A DNA stretch of 64,000 bases, from the NCBI GenBank assembly GCA_019055375.1, contig JAHQIW010004523.1:682001-746000 (forward strand), given 5' to 3'. Made by a program: the position numbers and the translations under genes. Source of the stretch: Parelaphostrongylus tenuis (taxonomy: Eukaryota > Nematoda > Chromadorea > Rhabditida > Metastrongylidae). The notes below the pieces were generated by a model. That model was not told the DNA's origin. It saw only the letters and a program-made list of their open reading frames with translations, and did not search any database. Of the stretch, positions 48,701 through 58,895 are shown piece by piece (the first letter of the stretch is position 1; each line of letters begins with the position of its first letter).

Positions 48701-50167
48701 TAGAACATTCACTTTATATGACTTAATGCGAAGTCTTGAAATTACGGTACCTTCTCGTTAGTAGAGATAAACGTGTAGTATTCAAAAGTGTTCCAAAACA
48801 GCGCATAGTCCATGTTTTCCTAAGTGCACCCGAAATCTGCAAAACTCTTGGTTACTTTCTTCAATCTATCACCTATCATAGCGCATGGTATTCACTAAGA
48901 GAAAATCATTGGTCAATTTATATTCATATCAAATAAATGTTTCAGTTTCTAATGTTTCTGCTACGGTTTGTTTCGGTATATCGGTTTCTCCGAATCGTAC
49001 CATGGCTAAACTTATACTGCGCTGTCCTTTTTAACTAAAAACAACCGGGATCAGAACAAAAAAAAAGAAAAAGAAAATCTATACTAAAATTTTGCAAGCT
49101 GTTATAGGTCGGCAATCGTGAAGCAATTCAGAAGCCGTGTGCGATTGCTAACATCTGAAATTGGCAATAAGGGTTCATCAAAATTGACTTATGGTAAGTT
49201 GAAGGGCACTAAGGTCATTCAGTCACTTACACATACTTCAACTGATCTGTGAAGCGAAGTGGCGGTCGGTGCTAGAATTTATCTTTAACGCGATGCTGAT
49301 TTCTTCACTATTTTACACAATTCGTCTACCATCTTTAATTGAAAGTTAACACAAATTATAAGCAGAATTGATCGCATTATGTAGCAGTTTGGCAGTCAGG
49401 TAATGAGAGAAATCAAAGTAAAATATTTAGGGGATAAACTGCTACAGAGTATTTGTATAACCAGCGAAATTTTAGTCATACAGAAAACCGAAGAAAAAAT
49501 ATTGATTGAAATCGACAATGACACAAAAAGGCGCTTATAGCCGAATGTTTTCATGTCGCGTGGTGCTCTACCCTTTTCTGTCTAATTGAACTGTACAAAA
49601 TATTTTGTGTTCGTAGACGTAAACGAAAGAGAGCTTCGTCTGATCACTGCTCTGACTGAAGATCTGCATTTGATTTTACTCGAATGTCCGAACATAAACA
49701 CACCTGCCGACGTAGCTCAGCTCAACATGGCTCCAATACTGTTTCTGTTCAGAATCAAAGATCACAAGGTAAATCGAATTACTAAAGAACATAGCAAATA
49801 AGAATAATGTTTAAGACAAAATGATACACTCGTGTCTAACGCATCATCTATAGTTAATTCTCAAATCCTTCCTAGATTCTCCTGAGACTTCTAAAGAAGG
49901 CTGGGATTAAGGACGGGAACGCGGTTGCCGGTGCTGATGTTCTGAATCAACTTACACTCGACCAGGTGATAAAATATTAACTTTCTTTTAGAAGCTTCAA
50001 AAAACCTATGCTTTGAGGTTGACGTCATCATTGAAGAAAATGGTCTACGAGAGGCTACAAGGAAAATCTTCAATTTCTTGGAGGCATACTGGCTAGCGTT
50101 ACATCCTACCGGACCAATTCTAGAAAGCGAATATCTCGAAGAAAACGAACAGACTCCAACCTCTTGA
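37318..50167 (+). CDS. ccb-2: Voltage-gated calcium channel beta subunit, divergent CCB-2 type
   Basis: Cytoplasmic subunit that binds the alpha-1 pore subunit and controls its trafficking and gating. Nine exons: 37318-37383, 37712-37807, 41263-41385, 42759-42901, 46451-46579, 49108-49193, 49617-49768, 49876-49965 and 50018-50167. All phases agree; total 1035 nt, 344 aa plus TGA. Residues 23-54 match the conserved basic helix before the SH3 domain (HRKEKDRQRALQHLRAAV). The SH3 domain spans about 55-125 (VAFAVRANASYDG, then DFLHIYKRYSFDWWIGRV and GFIPTARRLSRL). A short HOOK loop of about 25 residues follows. The guanylate-kinase-like domain spans about 160-330 (YTVVPSTRPIVLLGP, then LHLILLECPNINTPADVAQL and VIIEENGLREATRK...LEAYW). 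The protein is shorter and more divergent than canonical CCB-1-type subunits. The ATG lies 1 nt after an AATCAG acceptor, suggesting spliced-leader addition, but further 5' exons are possible. The last exon uses an unusual GAG acceptor. Adjacency to pop-1 supports the ccb-2 assignment. Confidence 0.88.
39940..40030. promoter_or_regulatory. Candidate enhancer in the calcium channel gene intron 2
   Basis: In an otherwise A+T-rich 3.5-kb intron, a G+C-rich patch is followed by a dense group of known transcription factor core motifs: E-box CAGGTG, GATA-type TGATAG, NK-type CACTTAATTG and homeodomain TAATTACC, all within about 55 nt. Motif identity comes from established binding-site cores; function is inferred. 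Confidence 0.3.
43025..43280 (+). mobile_element. tRNA-derived SINE, family A, in the calcium channel gene intron 4
   Basis: Head: GCTTGTCGCGTAATGGTAAGAG and GGTTGCTGGTTCAATCTAGC. Body: CTCATCAAGCCTTCCATCC, AATTGGTATAGGGTCGTTGG, TTGATACGTTAGTAGGCC, TTTTAATGAGGTCGACGC and GGGACTGACCAGC. The block order is as in the other family A copies, with an internal deletion near the TCATTGTAAAGG block. Confidence 0.72.
43864..44433 (-). mobile_element. Decayed mariner transposon copy (570 bp)
   Basis: The ends are inverted copies of TTAGGTTGGTG (left TTAGGTTGGTGCAAACGTAA, right complement TTAGGTTGGTGAAAAGTAAT), each flanked by TA, the mariner target duplication. On the minus strand at about 44260-44060 a remnant of the transposase DNA-binding region is readable (FKIGRNAAETTSNINNASG, then ERPLQW, a stop, and FENFRQRDAFQ). 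The catalytic region is deleted and the frame has stops, so the copy cannot mobilise itself. TIRs of this sequence are typical of the cecropia/irritans side of mariners. It lies in the calcium channel gene intron 4. Confidence 0.85.
44700..44880 (+). mobile_element. Weak family A SINE remnant
   Basis: GCATAAGATAGCGGTTAGAG resembles an A-box head, and ACATGGTCGTTGGTTTGCTT stands in the B-box position, followed by GGCCCAACCAAG where other copies have a CTCACCAAGCC block. Divergence is high. Confidence 0.3.
45693..45756. repeat. AT microsatellite inside a perfect palindrome
   Basis: An (AT)n tract of about 40 nt is flanked on the left by ATTCTATTAGCAAT and on the right by its exact reverse complement ATTGCTAATAGAAT, so the whole 64-nt unit is self-complementary. 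It lies in the calcium channel gene intron 4. Confidence 0.9.
45880..46045 (+). mobile_element. tRNA-derived SINE, family B (best-preserved copy)
   Basis: Leader CCTGTTAAGGCTTGGTGGCT with GATAGCTAT, then GATGTTGAAGAATGAGTG. The tRNA-like body has GGTGATGTAGTGGCAGAGCA and GCGGGTTCGATTCCCGCC. CTTCGG near the start can pair with CTGAAG at the end as an acceptor stem. It ends with the recurring GCTCAGCACTCAATTCTCTT tail. Confidence 0.75.
48303..48440. repeat. Foldback element in the calcium channel gene intron 5
   Basis: GTGTTTCGGAGGT near 48316 is matched by its exact complement ACCTCCGAAACAC near 48413, with partial inner pairing and weaker outer pairing (GGTTCATA against TATGACC). About 80 nt lie between the best arms. 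No coding capacity. Confidence 0.6.
48561..48655 (+). repeat. Direct repeat, copy 1 (calcium channel gene intron 5)
   Basis: About 95 nt from GTCAGGTGATGAAAG to TTTTAGTCATATAGAAAA. A second copy lies at 49392-49490, and the pair flanks exon 6 at 49108-49193. Shared core blocks include ATCAAAGTAAAATATTTAG, GGATAAACTGCTACA and AAATTTTAGTCATA. Confidence 0.8.
49392..49490 (+). repeat. Direct repeat, copy 2 (calcium channel gene intron 6)
   Basis: The second copy of the 95-nt block described at 48561, starting GCAGTCAGGTAATGAGAG and ending TTTTAGTCATACAGAAAA. Divergence between copies is roughly one base in ten by eye. Confidence 0.8.
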
Positions 50168-50349
50168 GAAGAAAACATAAGAGACCAAAGCTAATTCATT
50201 GGAGAAATTATTATGTAGACTAACTAAAGGAACGAATTTTGTCGCCATACTTTTTTATGCACTTTACTAATCGTCTTCACAGTGTTTTTCCGCTGTGCGG
50301 ATCCCAGTACATCTAGCATTCAATAGTTTTTCATCTATTTGAACATCGC

Positions 50350-50530
50350 TGAATACTGGCCAAGGGCGTCTTCGTGCAACCTCGAGGATAGCCTGGCTGT
50401 GGGGTTCGTTGTTGACTGCCGGAAAGTGTTGAAGGAAGGACGGGGTGGGGCGTACGGGGGAGGTGGGGTTCGGCTCTACGCTCACCGCGACAGACATCAC
50501 AACCATTGGGCCATTACACCTCTTTGCAGC
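50350..50530. repeat. Dispersed G+C-rich repeat downstream of the calcium channel gene
   Basis: It shares CCTCGAGGATAGCCTGG, AAGTGTTGAAGG, GTTCGGCTCTACGC and GACAGACATCACAACCATT with a copy at about 60450-60600 and, inverted, with sequence at about 61265-61400. The recurrence marks it as a repeat, although the open frames look superficially coding. Confidence 0.6.
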
Positions 50531-50564
50531 CATTTAACTGTTTATTATTGTCAATACGTTTTGG

Positions 50565-50570
50565 AATAAA
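50565..50570 (+). terminator. Possible poly(A) signal of the calcium channel gene
   Basis: AATAAA about 400 nt after the TGA at 50167. No closer canonical signal is seen, but the dispersed repeat lies between, and nematode genes often use variant signals. Confidence 0.25.
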
Positions 50571-51439
50571 CTTTTTGTGAATTTAGTACAAAGTGTATAG
50601 AAGAGACTACGTAAAAAAGTAGTAGTAGTATTATATCAAAACTCAGTCTTTGCTAAACCCTATAGCTTCCACGTTGATATCTGACCTGACATGCGACGCG
50701 GGCGCCCCAATGATAGTTTGGTGGTTTGTCTTTTACTTGAGTCTGTTTTGTGACGTTCCATTGAGTCATGATGTTGAAGGCTAGAAAAGGAGCGAGGCGA
50801 GACGCGCGCCAATTCAGATTCCTCCGGGCGCGTCGCAACGATCGGCGTATCGCGTATGATATATGTGGAAGCCAAAATGTAAATTGAGTTGGTTACTTTT
50901 AGAGTTCTCGACCACTAGCCTAAGAGAAAACGTAGTTCTATTTTGTCATTCGCCTACACGCATTCCCAGAGAATTCGATACTTAGCTCAACACCAGCAAA
51001 CTCAAACAAATTCGTGACGAGTGACCTCTATGGAGGGTACTGGTGCTCTAAACTTCTCCTTCCCATATGTACAGATATCGATGCATAGCCCAATTAACTC
51101 TTTGCCGTTGGTGAAGGGTCTTTCGATCTCTTAAGCTCTCTACGTCGTTCGGACGGCTACGAAGGTAGATGCGCGCTCCTAATAGAAATTCGGTCGATTG
51201 AATGTCTAAAGAAACATTGTCCTCATTAAGTGATGGAATATCAATGAAGAGACTTCGGTAAGGATACTTTAAGTGAAACCATCGCTTCCTTAAATCCAGC
51301 ATTTTCTAACGAGAAATCCATACTATTCAAAAAAGAACATACTTCCAGCTGTTAGTGAACATTTTCTCTTATTCTGATCACGTTTCTCAAATTCATCGAT
51401 AGTTTAAGAAATTCTGATTCAATACAATGCTTCCACGGA
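50571..51439. other. Non-coding gap before the retrotransposon
   Basis: No gene could be supported. A G+C-rich patch at about 50690-50860 (GACGCGCGCCAATTC and similar) stands out from the background and may be part of another repeat. The short ORFs on both strands across it have no splice partners or family resemblance. Confidence 0.4.
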
Positions 51440-54400
51440 TCTCCCTCTTTGAGTGATCCCGCCCGGTTAGTCGCGAGGGCACGTGGCGCGCCCCCAGGTG
51501 GTGGATAGGGGAATAAACGCGAACCAAAAGCCACCGTATGCTTCCCAGAGACGCAGGTGGATTCAGAGGTGAGCTCCCTGCTTCTGCAACGCCGACTTGA
51601 CAAAAACTCTATTTCTGCTAGTCAAGTCGGCCAAAAGCCTGCGATCAAGCGGCTGTGAAGTACATGGGAGGCGGTTAGGAGTCGCCTCCAACAAATAAGC
51701 TCCTCCAGCTCCTCCGAGAGAGACTGACAAGCTACTCGTGAGTATCCAGCCCCATGATTAGTTAGAGCTGGCGAACTATACGCTGGGTATCGAAATACCA
51801 AAAACAGTAACAAATATGGGCCTCATTCCCGTGACCCCAAAAGAGCCCCTGGTACGGCAGCGCCAGGTAGGACGAGTACGGAGAGGCTGCTAAAATCTCA
51901 GGGTCAAACAAGGTTGCCAAAATCGAAACGGACTAAAATGACTATCTGTACCTACAATGCAAGAACGCTAGCTCACGGATCCGCTGTAGAAGATCTATTG
52001 ATTCAAGCAAGAATGATAAGGTACGATGTCATTGGCGTGGCTGAGATGAAAAGAGGCCATCTTTTTCACGCTGTTCATGACACTGGAAAAGAACTGTTTC
52101 TTGGTACATGCGATCGCAGAAGTGTCGGTGGCGTTGGCGTCCTCGTCAAATCGAATTTGACAGTGAACACCGATTCGTTCAAACAGCTAACAACCCGTAT
52201 CGGACGATCGCGGTTGAAACGATGTGGTTCTATGCCGGCTTTGATCATCTTCGTTGCTTACGCACCAACATCAAGCTATGACGAAGATGAAGTCGAAGCG
52301 TTCTATATGAACCTCGAAAAATTCTTCGGAGAAGATCATACATTTTTCAAGGCCATTGTTGGAGATTTTAACACAAGAATTGGACCTAAAGGAACGTCTG
52401 AAGAAAGTCACATAGGGACCCACGGACTAGAATGGAATGAACAAGGTGAGAGGCTATCTGAGTTTATCATGACGACCCAAACCATCCATGGTGATTCGCA
52501 GTTCCAAAAGCCTCTCTCTCAGCGATGGACGTGGGAGTCTCCCAATGGGGAGTACCATGACGGTACCATATCTTAGCAAGTCGAGGGTTTTGCCTGATCG
52601 ATTTCGCTGTTGTTCCTAAGTTCTACACGGGATCAGACCATCGCCTCCTTTGCGCAACGTTCCGTTTTTCGAAGAGAGGAGAGGAAGCCACTAAATTCAA
52701 ACAGAGAAGTCCCAGAACTACCATAAACTGGGATGTATTCAAATCATTAGTCGGCTCTTGGAAAGATACCGCTGTCGACAACACTGACGAAGAATACGAT
52801 CGACTCGTTGAATATCTTCACGATAGCGCTATGAAAGCCGAGAGTCCTAACCTCATGAGGAGACGCTTGTCTCCGCAGACACTCGAGCTGATACGTCAAC
52901 GTGGAATCGCACGAGCTACGGACAACCGAAACCTTACATCCGAACTTGCGAAACGCTGCAGAGAAGCGATAAAAGAAGACCTCACAGAAAGAAGAGCAGC
53001 AGTTATGGCAGAAGCTGCAGAAGCTGGTAAGAGCATTTGCAAAGCCCAGCGAGGTTTCGCTAACTATAAGACCAAGGTGATTGCACTCCGATACTCTGAC
53101 GGGACACTTACAGCTTCGAGAAGGGCTTTGGAGAAAATCATCCACCAATACTACTTGGATCTCTTCGTTAACCATGTTCTCTTACCATCATATAAATTGA
53201 AAGAGGACGAATATGTCGTTCCACCAGTCCTCCCTTCCGAAACCCGACATGCTATATCGTCAGTGAAGAACAAAACAACACCCGGTCCAGACATGGTTAG
53301 ACCAGAACACCTGAAGAACCTGCCGCTAGTTCTCATCACAACCTGGCTCGGCTCTTCACTCGCTACCTGTCAGAATGCAAGGTCCCTATTCAATGGAAAA
53401 CCAGCAAGACCATATTGTTGTTTAAAAAGGGAGACCTTCGCGACATGGGCAATTATCGCCCAATCTGCCTGCTGTCCGTTGTCTATCATCCTCAACAGGA
53501 TTGACAGAACACTGGACGAAGGACAGCCATGCGAACAAGCAGGGTTCCGAAAAGGATTTAGTACCATAGACCACATCCACACGATTACAAGACTCACTGA
53601 AGTTTCATGAGAGTACAAACAACCACTCTATCTCACTTTCATCGATCTGAAGAAAGCCTTCGTTTCAGTGGAAACAGAAGCGGTATAGAGGCTTTAGATA
53701 ACCAAGGCGTCCCTACCCGGTACATAATGATCCTTCATGAGCTTTATAAAGATTTCACGACCAAAATATCATCATTCTACAACAACATCACCACTGACGT
53801 AAGAAGAGGGGTTCGACAAGGCGATACAATTTTGCCAAAACTATTCACTGCCACCCTACCATCAACCAAGCGGAACGAATGTTGACCGATTTCGATAACG
53901 CCTGTGGAAAGATTAGTCTTCAACTAGATCTAACGAAAACGATGTTCGTGAGGAACGGATGGGTTTCAAATGCCCCATTCACGCTCAACGGAACGACAAT
54001 CTCCGACTGCTCCAGTTACGTCTATCTAGGTCGTGAAATCAACATAGTGAAAGACTTAGCTCCAGAGTTGAGCAGGTGGAAGCGAGCGGCTTGGGAAAGG
54101 TTAAAGAGCTTCGAAGATAAAGTGAATAGGGCAAAGAACATCCAACTCCGTGCCCACCTTTTTGACTCGGCAATTATCCCTGCCCTAACGTGTGCAATAG
54201 AAACCTGGTCGCTACGTAAGCAGGTTGAAAGATCACTTGGAGTTATCGAACGCGCAGTCGAAAGGTCGATGCTAAGAATATCCCGTATCTCGCAAATGAG
54301 AGAAAGGATCCGAAGTTCCGACCTACGTTAACGATCGAAAATCAGAGACGCCGTCCTACGCGCCAGGATATCAAAAATAAGGTGGGCCGGACACGTGATG

Positions 54401-54660
54401 CGCTTCAACGACAACCGATGGACGAGAGCCGTTACCGATTAGATTTCTCGGGACCTCAAGCGCTCTAAAGGAAGACCACTGACCCGTTGGTCCGATTTCT
54501 TCACGAAAGCGATAGAAGGAAGATATGATGGTCAGCGAATCCCTAGAGCGAGGAGGACCCACTGAGCTACTCTTGCACGCGATAGGGAAAAATGAAAGAG
54601 TTGCTGGTACCCGTTCGAGTCGCTCGACGATCAACGGGACTACAGGTGATATAGGTGATA
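51440..54660 (+). pseudogene. Dead RTE-type non-LTR retrotransposon
   Basis: An APE endonuclease plus reverse transcriptase copy of a kind abundant in hookworm genomes. The endonuclease region opens at 51914 (MTICTYNARTLAHGSAVEDL, then the catalytic block IFVAYAPTSSYDEDEVEAFY and VGDFNTRIGP) and stops in a frameshift near 52576 (DGTIS, then GSDHRLL in another frame). RT-domain pieces follow: SETRHAISSVKNKTTPGPD, NYRPICLLSV in a shifted frame, QPCEQAGFRKGFSTIDHIHT, a TGA at 53608, FIDLKKAF, and RRGVRQGDTILPKLFTATL. At about 53865 an internal deletion joins this directly to a point just before LTDFDNACGKISL, removing the segment that would carry the FADD catalytic motif. Further stops occur near 54330 and 54440 and in the C-terminal region. 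The end has short GTGATATAGGTGATAC repeats. The 5' limit is approximate. Confidence 0.88.
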
Positions 54661-54699
54661 CTATGCTTATTTGCTAAAGAGACTTTCATAGTACACTAT

Positions 54700-54915
54700 C
54701 GTAGCTGTCAGCAACCAAACGAGTGTGGTTGGGTAGGCGCATATAGGCATTGAACCCAGTTAGAACTGACAGCTATTCAGAACGAATATTCTGTTTGAAT
54801 TATTAGACTTATTGCCTTTTTAAGAAGTGATATGTCAAAGAAAGAGTGATAGCGAAACGGTGCTCGGGCATGGGTGAAACGTGCGTTCAACTCCCAACTG
54901 AGGTTTTTGCATACT
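54700..54915 (+). mobile_element. Diverged family B SINE
   Basis: A GTAGCTGTCAGCAACC leader and a later GACAGCTATTCAG are followed by ATGGGTGAAACGTGCG with TTCAACTCCCAACTGAGG, the family B B-box region. It lies just beyond the RTE 3' end. Confidence 0.5.
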
Positions 54916-56091
54916 ATATATTCTTGAATGAACTTTATAACAATATACCACTATTTGAAAAAGCAGTTAAAGTAATGACTTCAAATAGATTATTTACTCC
55001 AACGGTCGACTCGAACTGGGTTTAATGCCGAAATGTGCCTATCCGACCAAAGCCAGTTCTACTGATAGAAAAAAAAAAACGTTTTGCAATCCGAGTTCAC
55101 TATTTTACCTTCACAACAGATTTTTTGATATTAAGTAGTAGATATTGATTCCAAGCAAACTTCTTCGTTACAAAAATTGAATATTAATGAAGGGATTTCT
55201 ATGAATTTAAATTGGATGAGCGCTTAGTTGTTCTAGATATTTTTTATTTTTAATACGAATTTCGTTGCATGTAGTGGTGACCTGCGAGATGTGCTCATAA
55301 TATCTTGTTTTTTCCAGAAAAGGGGTTTTTCACGCGGCTATTAGTAATAATGTGGTAGCTTGAAAAATGAGGATTTTAGAATTGTGCTTTTCTTCTGAAA
55401 AGATCTACATAGTACGCAGTAATAATGGAATGAAAGTTACATCTTGAATTAGTGCGCATGACTAATGGTTGAGGATGCAACGATAAATATGTTCATAGTG
55501 AATTATAAATCTAGACAAAAAAGCTGATACATATAGAGCGACAAGAAGGAATTCCTTGTAAATTTCTGTAGAGGTCCTAACTTCTCAAGTAGACTTGTAA
55601 TCGAAAAATTGTTGATTGCTATTGAAGAGGGGCAACGCACGAAGTGTACGATATCATTTTCGATGAAAAATTTTTCGTTTTGTAAACATTTGGCATATTC
55701 CTACCAAAATAACCTTATTGAAGCTTACCTCATCGTCTTCCACGTCACGCCACCCCTATGTGTCCGTCGAACCATCCGCTAGGCTTGAAATTTCAATCTT
55801 CAAAATCGCTTCTTTCTATCCTACAATATCCTTTTTCTAATCAGGACAAAGAAACTGAACCAAACATCGGAACAACAATCTAAATAAGCCGATTCGCCGC
55901 TATTCACCGACTGATTATTTGACAAATACTGATTTTGGTGCACACAAAATCGCATTCGAAGGGCACATTCAAGTAAAGGCCGCATCTGCCATTAGGCATA
56001 GCGTCGCGAATGTTCAAAGCTACTAAACTTCTCAACACTATTTCAACAAAACAAGGCAGAACACATCATGGACGACAAACTGGGTCCGTAG

Positions 56092-56378
56092 TCCTGGTAT
56101 TTAACGCTCACCGCTGACTTCCCTGCATCAAAAGTAATCGAAATATTCAACTCTACAGACATTTTCAATACTTTTCAATACCAGATTATCAGATTGTTGT
56201 TGTTTTTGAACGCGATCTATATAATCAGTCGAGAAATGACATTTACGAACTTCTTCCAACCACTAACTTTATCAAAGGCTAACCTTCAACGATTTCGCAT
56301 AGCTGATACATGGGCTGTAGTTAGAAAGCATTTTCCAGACATCGTCCTTTTCTCATTCTTTGCAGCGCGCCGTCGTAG
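56092..56378 (+). CDS. Possible single exon of an unrecognised gene
   Basis: After a CCGTAG acceptor the frame stays open for 95 codons to a GTAAGG donor. It reads SWYLTLTADFPASKVIEIF near the start and LSKANLQRFRIADTWAVVRK, HFPDIVLFSFFAARRR at the end, with a hydrophobic stretch in between. No partner exon with matching phase 2 could be confirmed; a GCCAG acceptor near 56454 gives only a short open stretch. Family not recognised. Confidence 0.25.
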
Positions 56379-56996
56379 GTAAGGGAAGATTACTGAGTGA
56401 GTAAAGCAGTTCACATTCAAGATTTCTAATTAGTGTATGAAGCGCAAGCCAGGGAAGCGTTTGGCATTCAAACAAGAAATCCCGTGTTAAAGACTATTGG
56501 GCGATGATTAAATCAAGTTATGGAAACTCATTTGCCTAAAGATTTGAGATTCTTGGTGCTGGATAATCAAGAAGTGAGTAATCAAAATCAATACGCTTCA
56601 TTCCAGGTTCATCTTAACTCCAGTCCTTATGCTGCATAACGCTTAGATCTATTGGTTCCACAGTTTGACCACGCTACCACCATTCTCTAACACACAAGGT
56701 GTCAATAGTTCTTTTAGTATACCATTATACGAGCGATGTTAGCTGATCGTAATGTCTGTTCTTCACTTTAGCTTTTTCAACTGAAAATCAGCCTTCACAA
56801 CGTACCTCTGAAGTTACTATCTGTTGTAGGAGGCAAATTTACGCCGAACTGTAATGATCCATTACCTAGGATAAGTAGTCCATCAAGCAATCACGCTGTG
56901 GAACTTGCTGTTTACTCCTAATCGGAACGATAAAATTTTATCTGTGAATTAATACTGATCAATACTTAACCACATCTTCAAGATAAAACTCATACG

Positions 56997-57085
56997 TGAC
57001 ACAGTGGTTAGTGCCGTTCGGTACGTGTTGGATCGGTCGCTAGTTCAATTCTGCGCTTCAGGCTTATTAAGCATTCCATAACACA
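56997..57085 (+). mobile_element. tRNA-like SINE head
   Basis: GTGACACAGTGGTTAGTGCC (A-box-like) and GGTCGCTAGTTCAATTC (B-box-like) are followed by CAGGCTTATTAAGCATTCCA, which corresponds to the CTCACCAAGCCTTCCA block of family A. Confidence 0.5.
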
Positions 57086-58895
57086 GTTAGGTATTCGTTC
57101 CATCATTTCTATGAAATTTGTTGGAGTCGACACCAAATTCAACAAGAAGTGATTTGAATTGCATAATTTTGGTATTATTCAAGTGCACATTTTCTTGAGA
57201 ACATTTTGATATACTGTTTGCCCATACTTGCTTCAAAATGGAGCTGTCGTAGGAACAAATTCGCTTGTTACTCATGCACGAATGGCGCGTAGGGAAAAGC
57301 GCTAATGAAGCGCGCGCAAGATTAATGGAACCTCTTGTGGAAGGCCCGAGCGCGACTGATTCTCCAGACTGTTCTCTCCAGCTTAAAACTTCGCGAACCA
57401 CTTCCTAGGTAACCTTTGCAACCGCATTATTGCCCCAAGCAACAAATGATCTGTAGAAGAAGTGAATACAATAACTAGTAGAGCTACAGGACAGAAGACA
57501 AATAGAAGTAACTACGAAAAGAGACTATCTGAAATTTGTGTCGAGACTTTCACAACTAATTTACTTTGGCACTAGAAAAGTTGGTCAGAATGAAATTATA
57601 TTTGGTTTTGTTTTCCACATTTCACTCTCTAAGGAAATAGACGCGAGCTCTTTCAGGCTTGCACAGTGACATGGAACTTAGTGACGAAGTAGTTCTAAAG
57701 ATGAGAGACGCTGAGAAATAGACAATTGTATCGTAGAGTCATAGATTTTCGACAAAGAAGTGTGATCGAGAAGACTGTCAGAATAACCTTTGGTTTATCC
57801 TAATGCACATCATGAAGATCACTTCCGTGATATTTTGCGCTTAGGACGAAACCTATCATTGAGAAAACTCCATTGCAACAATCCTGTTGCAGAGAGAATG
57901 TTCAAAAGCCTATCGAATAAAGGAAACGATATTGGTGGTACGGTATCGCATTCCACTTCATTGCACTGTGTAGTATAGATGTGATGAAAAGGCGACATGC
58001 TATAAGATTTTTCATGAGCCTTTCTCTTTCGAACAATATTGTGGTCTTCTTATAGAAAAGAAAAACAGACCACGATTAATGGCCCTATCTATAACCTATT
58101 GTTATCGAATTAATCGGGTGGTCTTCAACTAGGTCCTCATACCGACCACTAACAGGTCGCTAACAGGCTGTTACAAGTTCAGTCATCGTAGATTGGGGAC
58201 GTCATGTACCTCACCAAGTGCACAGCTGTTTGAAGGCCTTTTACACTGAACTAAGAATCTTCCCTAAACTATTAATAAATGTTCGAAAGTTTGAATCTCG
58301 ACGATTTCAACAGTCGGCTTGATTTCTGAAAATACCTTTTCAGTGCGTTGTAGCAACAAAAATAATTTTACACTCACACTCGGTGCGCTTTTTTGTCCGC
58401 TTAGGGTCCGTGGAAGGCTCTCTATTACGTTTTACGTGGTCATTTTATAGCTCAAATTTCGTTAATTCCAAAATCAAGTTTCATAATTTCTTACAAGGTT
58501 TCTATATGATGTAAGACCAAATAGAATACCATGTTTCACCCTTGATTTTTCTTTGCACAAAAAAGTTATACATGCACTAAAGCATACGAGTATCCAGAGG
58601 AAATCATGGAGTATCAGAATGATAACAAAAACCTCCAATTTTTTCCGCAGAAAACAAAACGCAGAAAAAATTCTGAGTAATTAAGGGAAGCCGAGCGCCG
58701 CTTGCGAATCACGCTGCGCGATCGATCAACTGCCCATCCGGAACGGGTTAATTCGTTTTCACTACGCCTAGTGGATGTGAGAAAATGCGGCCCTTGTGAA
58801 GAGTTGTGGTATCATCAATTTTTGAAGTATTTTTTCGACTGATTTCTCTAAATAAAAAAAAAAAAACGAGAGCACGCTTTAGTTTAGGTTAAGGC

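Larger units (their letters stand above)
54916..58895. other. A+T-rich stretch with no firm gene
   Basis: No exon chain could be supported. It holds a SINE head at about 56997 and an open segment at 56092-56378. A 62-codon plus-strand frame ending at 57978 and a minus-strand ATG segment with a GTAAGC donor at about 55735-55785 look weakly coding but could not be linked to other exons. Confidence 0.4.
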
